Assembly: GCF_001425325.1 (NCBI RefSeq)
Contig: NZ_LMEH01000001.1
Coordinates: forward strand, 2,200,602 to 2,264,601
DNA from: Leifsonia sp. Root1293
GTDB lineage: Bacteria; Actinomycetota; Actinomycetes; Actinomycetales; Microbacteriaceae
DNA length: 64,000 nt
Direction: 5' to 3'
Part shown: positions 1-8,619 of the stretch, piece by piece
Numbering within the stretch: position 1 is the stretch's first letter
Layout of the letters: every line of letters starts with the position of its first letter
Notes under the pieces: generated by a model
Told to the model about the DNA's origin: nothing
Databases searched by the model: none
The model's input: the letters and a program-made list of their open reading frames with translations, nothing else
Translations under genes and position numbers: made by a program

Positions 1-2754
1 GTAGATGCGCCGGTGCCGTGGATCGAGCTCGATCGAGAGCACCTGCTCCTGCTTCGGCGGCAGCTCGGGAGCCACGAGTTCCTTGCTGCGACGCAGCATC
101 AGGGGTCGAATGCGGCGCCGGAGCTTCGCGAGTCGCTCGGTGTTGTGGTCGCCCTCGATCGGGCGTCGATACTGCTCGGTGAACAGCCGTGCCGATGGGA
201 ACAGCCCGGGAGCCACGATCTGGAACAGGGCCCAGAGCTCCATCAGGTTGTTCTCCATCGGCGTTCCCGTCACGGCCAGGCGGAAGGGGGCGCTGATGCC
301 GCGAGCCGCCTGGTGCACCTTGGACGTGTGGTTCTTGGCGAACTGCGCCTCATCGAGGACGAGCCCGCCCCAGCTGAGATCCGCGAAGACCTCAGCGTCT
401 ATGCGCAGGATGGCATACGTCGTGAGGACGATGTCGGCACCGGCCGCGGCATCCGCCAGCCGCCTGCCGGTCTTGCCCTGCGTCGCATCGATGGTGACGA
501 CCTTGAGGCCGGGAGTGAACCGGGCGGCCTCGGTCGCCCAGTTCGAGAGCACCGAGGTGGGAGCGACCACGAGGAACGGCGGCGCCTCGTTCGCCGCCGA
601 CTCGACGGCGTGGGCGATCAGAGCGAGCGTCTGGGCGGTCTTGCCGAGGCCCATGTCGTCGGCGAGGATGCCGCCGAGCCTGTGCTGGTGCAGGAAGGCC
701 AGCCATCGGAAACCCTCGAGCTGGTAGTGCCGCAGCTCGATGGCCAGCCCGGCCGGGGCGTCGATGGGCTCGATGGCACCCAAGTCGCGGAGGCCGTCGA
801 CGGTGGCCCTCCACGCCGCCGTCGCCTCGGCGACGTCTGCAAGCTCCTCGAACTCGTCCCAGAGGTCGGTCTGGTAGCGGCTGATGCGAATGCCGGCCTC
901 CCATTCGGGCAGCGTGCCCGCCTCCTCGATCAGTTCGCGCAGGGGCTCGAACACGGGCTGGTCGAGGGAGAGATAGCTGTTGTCGACGAGGAGGAGCTTC
1001 CTGCGCCCGTTCGAGAGCGCCGTGAACAGCGGACCGAACGGCACGGTGCGGCCCTCGACGGTGACCACGACGCCGAGGTCGAACCAGTCGTTCTCCTCGG
1101 TCTCAACGGCGCTGACCGTGAGCACCGGCGCTTCGATGACCTCGCGATAGTCCGGCTGCTGACCGACGATGTCGACGTGCAGGTTCTCGACCCGCTCAAG
1201 CTCGGGGAGGATGCGCGCGCTGAACTCGGCCGCATCCAGTGCGCGCAGCACCACCGAGGCGCGCAGGCGCAGGCCGCCTGACGACGGGATGGCACTCGGG
1301 GTGGTCGCCGCCGCCGAGACCGGGTTGCCGAGGGCGAGGGATCCGGCTGCGTCATCGTGCAGGATCTGCTCGACGACTCCGACGACGGCACGCTCGGCGG
1401 CGGCGTCGTGGAACTCGGAGTCCGGAGCCGACAGCGGAGCCCGACGTCCGTCGGAGAGCGACCACTCCCAGAGCAGCCGGAGCACGTGGCCCGACTCGAA
1501 GCGCGCCGTGAGCACGAGCGTGGCTGGCTTCTGCGGCGGTGGCGTGAAGGTGGCGTCGCTGCTCACGACCCGCAGCGTGCGTGCGAGCGCGCTGTAGTGC
1601 GACTCGAGGAACTCGGCCACCTCGGGCTGCGGAACCCGAACCGGCCGCTGGCGCTCGACGACCGCGCGCTGCTCGGGGGTGACGGGTGATCCGAGCCTGG
1701 CGAGGGTGATCACGCCCTGCTCGAAGTCATAGTGGTAGACGCCGTGCGTGCCGATCAGCCGCACCTGGTCTGCCGGATGCGGAACACCGTCGATGAGCAC
1801 GGAGGGAGTGAGCGTGAGGGCACCGTCGCCCGGTTCGGCGGTCCCGAAGCGGGCATCGAGCCCGATGGACGCAGAGCCGGCGACACGGATGGTGGGGGTC
1901 GGGCCGGATCCGACGAGCGGAATGCCCAGCCTGTCGGCATCCGTCAGCAGCGCCCAGAGCAGGCTGCTCTCGAAGTCGTCGAGCGAGATCCAGTCCGAAC
2001 CGAAGTTGAGATAGCCGCCGTGCACCGGCCCCTTGAGCACGGAGAACTGGGCGAACCAGCGCGCCTTGACCGAGTCGAAGCCGCCGGCTCCCCCCTGGAA
2101 ACCGACGTTCTGCCACGTGAGCGCACCCTTGATCCACCCGCCGCGGGCACCGAGCGTCACCGGGCGCACGGCGAGGCGCTCGACCGTCGTCGCATCTCCG
2201 GCGGTGGCGTCGCGCGGCGACTGCCAGCTGTCGCGTCGCCTGACCACCCGCTGGCGCAGTTCGAACTGCAGGGCCAGCGGGTTCTCGCTCGGCGCGCGGC
2301 GGGCGGCATCCGCGAATCCGGGCATCGAGCCGGGACCAGACGGTGCGCGGGTCTTCGCCGTGATGGCAGCGATGTCGCCGCGCCAGCCGTCGTCGGCCGG
2401 ACCGGCTGCGCTTCGCTGCGACTCGACGACGGCCTTCGCTGCAGCGGCTGCCGCCTCGTTCGCGGCGAAGAGAGCGGCTGCGGCGTGCTTGCACGTGAAG
2501 CCGACCGGGCAGCTGCAGGTGCTGCCGAGGATCGTGGTGCGACCGGCGGACCCGATGTCGAGCGACACGGAGCACCGATAGGGCGTCGGATCGCTTCCCT
2601 GCACGGACGCCGTCAGCCGGTGCTGCGGCGCATCCCAGCTGAGCTCGCCGACGTTGCCGGCACGAGCGTAGTTGCGCCCCCGGCTGAGGGCGAGCGGGCC
2701 GACGAAACGCGCGATCGTGAGCTCTTCCACGCGGGGAAAGCTGTCGATGGCCAT
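1..2754 (-). CDS. SWIM-zinc-finger SNF2-family DEAD/DEAH helicase (C-terminus beyond window)
   Basis: 918 codons are open from ATG (2754-2752) to the window edge with no stop, so the C-terminal part is missing. Near residue 80 lies a SWIM zinc finger (TCSCPVGFTCKHAAA: CxC...CxH). The SNF2 ATPase core has Walker A DDMGLGKTAQTLALI near residue 700, the Walker B box LVLDEAQFAKN near 800, and motif III-like AVTGTPMENN shortly after. The last visible part (LMLRRSKELVAPELPPKQ) is the start of the second RecA-like lobe. The family uses ATP to translocate on double-stranded DNA and remodel nucleoprotein; the SWIM finger probably binds DNA or protein. It stands alone on this strand, divergent from the VOC gene. 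Identity of the fold is clear; its cellular role is not. Confidence 0.93.
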   Translation of the reverse strand, partial: MAIDSFPRVEELTIARFVGPLALSRGRNYARAGNVGELSWDAPQHRLTASVQGSDPTPYRCSVSLDIGSAGRTTILGSTCSCPVGFTCKHAAAALFAANEAAAAAAKAVVESQRSAAGPADDGWRGDIAAITAKTRAPSGPGSMPGFADAARRAPSENPLALQFELRQRVVRRRDSWQSPRDATAGDATTVERLAVRPVTLGARGGWIKGALTWQNVGFQGGAGGFDSVKARWFAQFSVLKGPVHGGYLNFGSDWISLDDFESSLLWALLTDADRLGIPLVGSGPTPTIRVAGSASIGLDARFGTAEPGDGALTLTPSVLIDGVPHPADQVRLIGTHGVYHYDFEQGVITLARLGSPVTPEQRAVVERQRPVRVPQPEVAEFLESHYSALARTLRVVSSDATFTPPPQKPATLVLTARFESGHVLRLLWEWSLSDGRRAPLSAPDSEFHDAAAERAVVGVVEQILHDDAAGSLALGNPVSAAATTPSAIPSSGGLRLRASVVLRALDAAEFSARILPELERVENLHVDIVGQQPDYREVIEAPVLTVSAVETEENDWFDLGVVVTVEGRTVPFGPLFTALSNGRRKLLLVDNSYLSLDQPVFEPLRELIEEAGTLPEWEAGIRISRYQTDLWDEFEELADVAEATAAWRATVDGLRDLGAIEPIDAPAGLAIELRHYQLEGFRWLAFLHQHRLGGILADDMGLGKTAQTLALIAHAVESAANEAPPFLVVAPTSVLSNWATEAARFTPGLKVVTIDATQGKTGRRLADAAAGADIVLTTYAILRIDAEVFADLSWGGLVLDEAQFAKNHTSKVHQAARGISAPFRLAVTGTPMENNLMELWALFQIVAPGLFPSARLFTEQYRRPIEGDHNTERLAKLRRRIRPLMLRRSKELVAPELPPKQEQVLSIELDPRHRRIY

Positions 2755-2890
2755 CAGACAATGCTCGCACGAACCACACGCCGGATGCACTCGGATCGGT
2801 TGGGGCGAATGGCCGGATGCCTCTCGCGCCGCCGGGCCGAGGGCGGGATGATGGTGGGCATCGATGAGGATGAACCAGGGAGGTTCCGCC

Positions 2891-3301
2891 ATGACGACCC
2901 TCAACCCGTATCTGAGCTTTCGAGACACCGCCCGGGAGGCTCTGGAGTTCTACCAGTCCGTCTTCGGCGGGGAGCTCACGCTGAGCACCTACGAGGAGTT
3001 CCACGCCAGTGAGGACCCGGCCGAGTTGCACAAGATCATGCACGGTCAGCTCGAGTCCGGAGGCATGACGCTGATGGCCGCCGACACGCCGAACTCGATC
3101 GACCTGACCATCGGCGACAACGTGACCGTCTCGCTGAGCGGCCAGGACGAGGCGGAACTGCGCGGCTACTGGGCGGCGCTCTCCGAGGGGGCGACCATCA
3201 CGATGCCGCTCGAGGTCGCGCCGTGGGGCGACGCCTTCGGCCAGCTCACCGATCGTTTCGGCACGCACTGGATGTTCAACATCGGTCTCGCCGCGGCGTA
3301 G
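2891..3301 (+). CDS. VOC / PhnB-like (glyoxalase-fold) protein
   Basis: 136 residues. It starts NPYLSFRDTAREALEFYQSVFGG and ends DAFGQLTDRFGTHWMFNI, the pattern of the PhnB/3-demethylubiquinone-9 methyltransferase-like branch of the VOC superfamily, which is built of paired beta-alpha-beta-beta-beta modules. Start chosen at the ATG 6-7 nt after AGGGAGG (about 2876-2884). An upstream in-frame ATG at 2864 has no comparable site. Members are cytoplasmic; most have no known substrate, so I assign none. Confidence 0.85.
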   Translation: MTTLNPYLSFRDTAREALEFYQSVFGGELTLSTYEEFHASEDPAELHKIMHGQLESGGMTLMAADTPNSIDLTIGDNVTVSLSGQDEAELRGYWAALSEGATITMPLEVAPWGDAFGQLTDRFGTHWMFNIGLAAA

Positions 3302-3422
3302 GCGGGCCTCGCCGGCAGCACCGAGGGGCGCGGCACAGCGTCCTCCCAGCCCCGTGCAAGGCTGATGCCGCAGAGTAGAGCGGATGGCCACCCGGCCTCG
3401 GTGACCGCATCCAGGAGCAACT

Positions 3423-4595
3423 GTGCCAGCATCCGTCGTTCTCGACATCGTCGTGATCGTCCTGCTGATCGCGGCGGCCGTCTCCGGATGGCGCAACGGA
3501 TTCCTCCGCAGCGTGTTCGCCGCCGTCGGCCTGGTGGTCGGCGGCATCGCCGCCTACCTTTTGCTGCCGGTGTTCACCACCTGGACCACATCACCCGGCT
3601 GGCGCATCGTGATCGTGCTCGGCGGCGGCATCCTGCTGCTCGTGCTCGGCCAGACCCTCGGCAGCATGATCGGTCGCCTGCTCAGCCGCGGCGTGCGCGT
3701 CATCAAACTCGGGCCGATCGATCGCGGAGCCGGCCTCGTCACCAGCACGGTCATCGTGGCACTCGTGCTCACGACTGTCGCCGGAGGCATCAGCGGCTTC
3801 GGCATCCCTCCAGTCACGCAGGCGATCGCGGGAAGTGCCACCCTCAGCTCCATCGACAGGCTCACGCCCGCCCCGGCGAAGTCGTTCCTCGCCGGTGTGC
3901 GCGCATCGACCGTGAACGACGCTCTGCCCTGGGTGCTCGAGACGATCGCGCCGCCGGCATCCGTGCCGCCGATCGCCGACCTCGACACGGCCTCCCCCGA
4001 ACTCTCGGCCGCAGCCGCCTCGGTGGTGCGCGTGTCCGGGAACGCCTACCAGTGCGGCCAGAGCCTGACCGGCAGCGGCTTCGTCGTGAGCGACGACCGC
4101 GTCGTCACGAACGCCCACGTCGTCGCCGGCGTCGACGAGCCCGTGGTGGAGGCCCCCGGCGAACAGCCGCGCGCTGCAACCGTCGTGTACTTCGACCCGG
4201 CCGTCGACCTCGCCGTGCTGGAGGTCGACAACCTCGACGCCCCGCCCCTCCCGCTCGGAGACGTGCCGAGTGTCGGCTCTGCCGCGGCGGTGCAGGGCTA
4301 CCCCTTCGGTGGTCCCTTCGTCTCGCTGCCCGCCACCGTCGCCGAGCTCTCGGCGATTCCGCGGGCGGATGCCGCCGGCCAACGCGAGGTCTACGCACTG
4401 TCGGCCGACATCAACCAGGGCAACTCGGGTGGGCCGCTCCTCAGCCCTGACGGCTCCGTGATCGGTGTGGTGTTCGCGAAGTCGGCCGCCATCGACGACG
4501 TGGGCTACGCGCTCGCGCTCAGCGAACTCCAGCCCGTGGCCGAGGCGGCTGCCGGCCTCAGCGACACGGTCTCGTCGGGGAGCTGCGCGGCCTGA
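3423..4595 (+). CDS. marP: MarP-type membrane-anchored serine protease (CvpA domain + trypsin-like domain)
   Basis: 390 residues with a GTG start after CAGGAGCAACT. Residues 1-125 hold about four hydrophobic helices of CvpA type. The extracytoplasmic trypsin-like domain follows, with a visible catalytic triad: His in TNAHVV (about 232), Asp in PAVDLAVLEVD (about 261) and Ser in NQGNSGGPL (about 334). Two Cys residues (in YQCGQS, and near the C-terminus in SGSCAA) may form a disulfide. The Mycobacterium tuberculosis homologue MarP is needed for intrabacterial pH homeostasis under acid and oxidative stress. That role is transferred by homology. Length and domain order match the family. Confidence 0.9.
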   Translation: MPASVVLDIVVIVLLIAAAVSGWRNGFLRSVFAAVGLVVGGIAAYLLLPVFTTWTTSPGWRIVIVLGGGILLLVLGQTLGSMIGRLLSRGVRVIKLGPIDRGAGLVTSTVIVALVLTTVAGGISGFGIPPVTQAIAGSATLSSIDRLTPAPAKSFLAGVRASTVNDALPWVLETIAPPASVPPIADLDTASPELSAAAASVVRVSGNAYQCGQSLTGSGFVVSDDRVVTNAHVVAGVDEPVVEAPGEQPRAATVVYFDPAVDLAVLEVDNLDAPPLPLGDVPSVGSAAAVQGYPFGGPFVSLPATVAELSAIPRADAAGQREVYALSADINQGNSGGPLLSPDGSVIGVVFAKSAAIDDVGYALALSELQPVAEAAAGLSDTVSSGSCAA

Positions 4596-4610
4596 GCCGG
4601 CCGCACGAGG

Positions 4611-5810
4611 TCACCCCAGGGCGCCGTAGACGGCGGCGGCGTAGGCGTCGGAACGCGGCGAGCCGATGATGCCGGGCGACATGCGGTTCATCACGTAGGC
4701 GAAGGTCAGGCGCCGCTCCGTGTCGGCGATCACGAGTGAGCCGCCCCATCCGCCCCAGAACGCGACCCGCCCCTCGGGGATGTTCGGAGTGCTCGCAGGG
4801 TTCGATACGGCGTAGCCCAGACCGAACCGGAGCGGCAGTCCGAGCACGAGGTCGATGTTGTCGGTGTGCTCGGCGAAGATGCGCTCGATGGTCTCGGCCG
4901 AGAGCAGCCGGATGCCGTCGACCTCCCCGCCCTGCGCCACGACGCTCTGGATGCGGGCGACGGAGCGTGCGTTCCCATGGCCGCCCGCCCCTCCGAGGCC
5001 GGCCGCGCGCCACTCCCGCGTCCACGTGAACGAGGCGTCGAGAGGCGGGCCGGTCAGAGTGCGGAACGCGATCGACTCGGGCGGGAGCCTGGTGACGTCG
5101 ACGGTTCCGGGCGGTGGCACGACATTGCTCACCCTGTGGTCCTCGCTCGCGGGGAGGCCGAGGTGGAAGTCAGCGCCGAGTGGACCCGCGATCTCGCTCG
5201 CGACGAAGTCACCCAGGGTCGCGCCCGTGACCCGGCGCACCAGTTCGCCGAGCAGGTGGCCGTAGTTCAGGAGGTGGTAGCCCGACGCCGTTCCCGCCGG
5301 CCACCACGGAGCCTGCGCGGCGAGCCTGGCGGCAGACGCCTCGGAGTCGAGGATGTCGGCTCCGGTGATCGGCTGCTCCCAGGCCGGCACTCCCGAGGTG
5401 TGGGTGAGCACGTGGCGCACCAGCACCCCCTCCTTGCCGGCCGCGGCGAACTCCGGCCAGTAGGTGGCGACAGGTTCGTCGGGGTCGATGACGCCGCGAT
5501 CGATGAGCATCAGCACGGCGAGGGCGGTGACGGTCTTCGAGATCGACCACACGTTGGTGATGGTGTCGGACGCCCACGGCACGGTGCGCTCCTGGTCGGC
5601 CCAGCCACCCCAGAGGTCGACGACGAGTCGTCCGTCCAAGACGACGGCCAGCGAGGCGCCGAGCTCGTCGCCGGTGGCCAGCCTGCTCTCGAACTCCTCC
5701 CGCAGTGCGGAGAAGCGTGGATCGACCACGCCGTCGATCGGCGCCTCGGGTGCGATCGGCGCGGGGACTGCGTCTGTGGCCGGCGCGGTGCTGGGGGAGC
5801 TGCTCGTCAT
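4611..5810 (-). CDS. Serine hydrolase of the beta-lactamase/EstB family
   Basis: 399 residues. The nucleophile motif is S89-I-S-K92 (SxxK, class C beta-lactamase/EstB type). The second motif is the Tyr-containing stretch [13 protein letters not shown] near 178-190, and the C-terminus contains [13 protein letters not shown] in the place of the KTG/HxG box. There is no signal peptide, so it is probably a cytoplasmic esterase or carboxylesterase. RBS GAGGA lies 7 nt before ATG. It is divergent from the alcohol dehydrogenase gene across a perfect palindrome at 5845-5866, so it may belong to the same TetR regulon. It may hydrolyse an ester or lactone that feeds the acyl-CoA pathway next door; that is inference. 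Confidence 0.87.
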   Translation of the reverse strand: MTSSSPSTAPATDAVPAPIAPEAPIDGVVDPRFSALREEFESRLATGDELGASLAVVLDGRLVVDLWGGWADQERTVPWASDTITNVWSISKTVTALAVLMLIDRGVIDPDEPVATYWPEFAAAGKEGVLVRHVLTHTSGVPAWEQPITGADILDSEASAARLAAQAPWWPAGTASGYHLLNYGHLLGELVRRVTGATLGDFVASEIAGPLGADFHLGLPASEDHRVSNVVPPPGTVDVTRLPPESIAFRTLTGPPLDASFTWTREWRAAGLGGAGGHGNARSVARIQSVVAQGGEVDGIRLLSAETIERIFAEHTDNIDLVLGLPLRFGLGYAVSNPASTPNIPEGRVAFWGGWGGSLVIADTERRLTFAYVMNRMSPGIIGSPRSDAYAAAVYGALG

Positions 5811-5844
5811 CGAGATTCCTCACGTCTTGGTCATCCGTTTCGGA

Positions 5845-5866
5845 GCATACCGCGCAGTCGGTATGC
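5845..5866. promoter_or_regulatory. TetR-type operator, site 1 (GCATACCG-N6-CGGTATGC)
   Basis: Perfect 8-bp arms around CGCAGT. It lies in the divergent promoter region between the serine hydrolase and the alcohol dehydrogenase. The right arm contains TATGCT, a plausible -10 box for the rightward gene, so binding would block transcription. Its 14-bp core is the exact reverse complement of the core of the site at 12485-12504. Confidence 0.75.
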
Positions 5867-5939
5867 TTGTCACGCGGCATCATGGAACGCGGCGCCGCGT
5901 CGAACGATCCCAGCAGCGCCACCACGACGAGGAGGTCGG

Positions 5940-7082
5940 ATGCGCATCATCGGAGCAGTACTCGAGCGATCGGGGGCCGAGCCGCCGTTCGCGACCTCGC
6001 ATCCGTTCACCGTCGGCCCGCTCGAGCTCGATCCGCCCGGCCCGGGCGAGGTGCTGGTGCGCATCGAGGCAGCCGGAGTCTGCCACTCCGATCTCAGTGT
6101 CGTCGACGGCAACCGCGTGCGCCCCACCCCCATGCTGCTCGGCCACGAGGCCGCCGGCGTCGTCGAGCAGCTCGGCGACGGCGTCGACGACCTGCCCATC
6201 GGCACCCGCGTGGTCATGACGTTCCTCCCGCGCTGCGGCGACTGCCCCGAGTGCGCGACCGACGGACGCCTGCCCTGCAGGATCGGGAGCGCCGCGAACA
6301 ACGACGGCACTCTCGTCGGAGGAGGCATCCGGCTGCATCGAGGGGGAACGGATGCGGCCGACGAGGCGGAATCCGTGAACCACCACCTGGGCGTCTCGGG
6401 ATTCGCCAGCCACGCCGTCGTCAACCGCACCTCGGTGGTGCCCGTCGACGCCGACGTTCCCGCCGAGATCGCCGCGCTGCTGGGCTGCGCCGTGCTCACC
6501 GGCGGCGGCGCCGTGCTCAACGCCGGCGACCCTGGGCCTGGCTCGCGCGTGATCGTCGTCGGCCTCGGCGGCGTCGGCATGGCGGCCCTGCTCGTGGCCG
6601 TCGCACTGGGGCACGAGGTGATCGGCGTCGACGCCGTGCCGGCCAAGCTCGACCTCGCACTCGAACTCGGAGCCTCTGCAGCGCACGGCCCGGCCGAGGC
6701 TGCGGAGTCGGGTATCACCGCTTCATTGGTGATCGAGGCCGCGGGCTCTGCTCGCGCCTTCGAGACGGCATTCGCGCTCACGGCGCCGGGAGGCACGACG
6801 GTGACCGTCGGGCTTCCGGCTCCGGATGCCCGCGCCAGCGTCTCCCCTCTGCTGCTGACTGCCCAGGCGCGGACCGTCGTCGGGAGCTACCTCGGCTCGG
6901 CCGTTCCGAGCCGGGACATCCCGCGCTACGTCGAGCTCTGGCGCAGCGGCCGACTCCCGCTCGAACGCCTCGTGTCATCGCACGTGCGCCTCGAGGACCT
7001 CGACGTCGCCATGGACCGCCTCGCCGCAGGAGGCGAGCTGCGCCAGCTCATCACCTTCCCCGCTCCGTCGCCGGTCGGATAG
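5940..7082 (+). CDS. Zinc-dependent medium-chain alcohol dehydrogenase
   Basis: 380 residues. Start ATG lies 5 nt after GAGGAGG. Catalytic zinc ligands are visible in GVCHSD (near 45) and LLGHEAAG (near 68). The structural zinc cluster is CGDCPECATDGRLPC (near 100), and the Rossmann motif is GLGGVGMAAL (near 207). It should oxidise or reduce a primary or secondary alcohol with NAD(P). It is followed at 61 bp by an SDR and a MaoC gene, as in a set acting on a hydroxylated or unsaturated acyl chain. The operator at 5845-5866 overlaps its likely promoter. Confidence 0.9.
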   Translation: MRIIGAVLERSGAEPPFATSHPFTVGPLELDPPGPGEVLVRIEAAGVCHSDLSVVDGNRVRPTPMLLGHEAAGVVEQLGDGVDDLPIGTRVVMTFLPRCGDCPECATDGRLPCRIGSAANNDGTLVGGGIRLHRGGTDAADEAESVNHHLGVSGFASHAVVNRTSVVPVDADVPAEIAALLGCAVLTGGGAVLNAGDPGPGSRVIVVGLGGVGMAALLVAVALGHEVIGVDAVPAKLDLALELGASAAHGPAEAAESGITASLVIEAAGSARAFETAFALTAPGGTTVTVGLPAPDARASVSPLLLTAQARTVVGSYLGSAVPSRDIPRYVELWRSGRLPLERLVSSHVRLEDLDVAMDRLAAGGELRQLITFPAPSPVG

Positions 7083-7143
7083 CGAGCGAGACCACCGAAC
7101 ACGCACTGCGACCACGACCCGTCAGCCCACGAAAGGACAACGC

Positions 7144-7893
7144 ATGACCCGCACCGCCATCGTCACCGGAGCCGCCCGCGGCATCGGAGCTGCGACAGCA
7201 GTCCAGCTCGCCGCCGACGGATTCGCCGTCGCCGTACTCGACCTCGACGCCGCCTGCTGCGCAGACACCGTCGCCACCATCGAGGCTGCCGGCGGTCGCG
7301 CCGTCGCCGTGGGAGCCGACGTCGCCGACTCCCAGGCGGTCGCGTCCGCGGTGGCATCCGTCACCGAGGAGCTCGGGGCGCCGACGGTCCTGGTGAACAA
7401 CGCGGGCATCCTGCGCGACAACCTGCTCTTCAAGATGACCGATGACGACTGGGACGCCGTGCTCGGCGTGCACCTGCGCGGTGCGTTCCTGATGAGCCGG
7501 GCCGTGCAGGCGCACCAGGTGAAGGAGGGCTGGGGCCGCATCGTGAACCTGTCGAGCACCTCGGCACTCGGCAACCGCGGCCAGGCGAACTACGCCGCGG
7601 CGAAGGCCGGGATGCAGGGGTTCACGAAAACCCTGGCGATCGAGCTCGGCCGCTACGGGGTGACCGCGAACGCCGTGGCGCCGGGCTTCATCCAGACCGA
7701 CATGACCAGGGCGACCGCCGAGCGGATGGGCGTCTCGTTCGAGGACTTCCTCGCCGGCGCCGCGAAGGAGATTCCCGTGGGGCGCCCAGGGCAACCCGAG
7801 GACGTGGCCGCCGCCGTCGCGTTCTTCTGCTCGGATGCTGCGAGCTTCATCTCGGGCCAGGTGCTCTACGTGGCAGGAGGGCCGAAGGCATGA
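7144..7893 (+). CDS. FabG-like short-chain dehydrogenase (3-oxoacyl reductase / 3-hydroxyacyl-CoA dehydrogenase type)
   Basis: 249 residues with the classical SDR layout: cofactor loop GAARGIG (9-15), NNAG (85-88), catalytic Ser near 137, Tyr150 and Lys154 in NYAAAKAG. RBS GAAAGGA precedes ATG. The protein is closest in pattern to FabG-type reductases. Within this degradative gene set it more likely oxidises a 3-hydroxyacyl-CoA than builds fatty acids. It overlaps the MaoC gene by 4 nt (ATGA), indicating translational coupling. Confidence 0.9.
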   Translation: MTRTAIVTGAARGIGAATAVQLAADGFAVAVLDLDAACCADTVATIEAAGGRAVAVGADVADSQAVASAVASVTEELGAPTVLVNNAGILRDNLLFKMTDDDWDAVLGVHLRGAFLMSRAVQAHQVKEGWGRIVNLSSTSALGNRGQANYAAAKAGMQGFTKTLAIELGRYGVTANAVAPGFIQTDMTRATAERMGVSFEDFLAGAAKEIPVGRPGQPEDVAAAVAFFCSDAASFISGQVLYVAGGPKA

Positions 7894-8348
7894 GCATCCG
7901 TGTCGACACCCCCGCCGAGCTGACGGATGCCATCGGCACGGCCATCGGGCCGAGCGACTGGTTCACCATCGATCAGGACCGCATCGTGGCGTTCGCTGAT
8001 GCGACGGATGATCACCAGTGGATCCACGTGGATGTCGAACGCGCCACCGCCGGCCCGTTCGGCGCTCCGATCGCCCACGGCTTTCTCACGCTCTCGCTGC
8101 TCACCGCCCTCGCGACGCCCCTGCTCGACGTCGGCGGCGTGGCGATGGGAGTGAACTACGGCTTCGAGAAGGTGCGCTTCCTCCAGCCGGTGACGGCCGG
8201 ATCGCGCGTGCGCGCCGTCGGCACGCTCTCGGCGGTCGAGCCAACGGGTTCTGGCATCCGCGTCGTGCAGGATCTGACGATCGAGATCGAAGGGTCGGAG
8301 CGGCCGGCGCTCGTCGCCCAGTGGGTGACGCTGCTCGTGCCGGCCTGA
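7890..8348 (+). CDS. MaoC-family (R)-enoyl-CoA hydratase
   Basis: 152 residues, hot-dog fold. It has the hydratase motif FADATDDHQWIHVD (near 32-45) with catalytic Asp and His, followed by GFGAPIAHGFLTLSL-like sequence. The family adds water to 2-enoyl-CoA. Its start overlaps the preceding reductase by 4 nt, so hydratase and dehydrogenase are probably made in fixed ratio, two consecutive beta-oxidation steps. Confidence 0.9.
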   Translation: MSIRVDTPAELTDAIGTAIGPSDWFTIDQDRIVAFADATDDHQWIHVDVERATAGPFGAPIAHGFLTLSLLTALATPLLDVGGVAMGVNYGFEKVRFLQPVTAGSRVRAVGTLSAVEPTGSGIRVVQDLTIEIEGSERPALVAQWVTLLVPA

Positions 8349-8376
8349 CTGCCCTCACCCCGCGGAGCACGCCGTC

Positions 8377-8490
8377 GATCGAGTAGTGCCCGACGACGCC
8401 CACCGCTGATCGAGTCGTGCCCGACGACGCCCACCGCTGATCGAGTAGTGCCCGACGCTCCCTCCCGCTGATCGAGTAGTGCCCGACGGA
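8377..8490. repeat. Tandem array of a 31-bp unit, four copies
   Basis: Units beginning GATCGAGTAGTGCCCGACG start at 8377, 8408, 8439 and 8470, an exact 31-bp period. Copies differ by a few substitutions, mainly in the second half. The unit is one arm of the palindromic repeat family that follows immediately. Together with the next element it fills the convergent gap 8349-8619 between the MaoC gene and the thiolase gene. Confidence 0.9.
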
Positions 8491-8498
8491 GTCGGACA

Positions 8499-8578
8499 CG
8501 TATCGAGATCACGCCGTCGCTTCGGGTGTGATCTCGATACGCGTCCTCGCTGCGCTCGGTCGCCACTCGATCAGCGGG
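8499..8578. repeat. Palindromic intergenic repeat (family A)
   Basis: A perfect 14-bp inverted repeat, CGTATCGAGATCAC (8499-8512) with its complement at 8528-8541, is followed by CTCGCTGCGCTCGG and ACTCGATCAGCGG. The same modules recur at 16501-16826, 21753-21885 and 42170-42270, and as a short remnant near 14858. The layout is REP-like, and the RNA would form a strong hairpin between the two convergent genes. A further partial arm (8592-8625) runs into the thiolase stop codon. Confidence 0.85.
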
Positions 8579-8619
8579 AGGGAGGGAGCGGCGGTCGCTA
8601 CTCGATCAGCGGTACTGGG

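Noticed and set aside
1727-3547. 606-codon open frame on the minus strand
   Set aside because: It crosses the VOC gene and the end of the SNF2 gene in another frame; low-complexity product.
8377-8490. Possible CRISPR array
   Set aside because: The units are contiguous tandem repeats with no unique spacers, and no cas genes are nearby.
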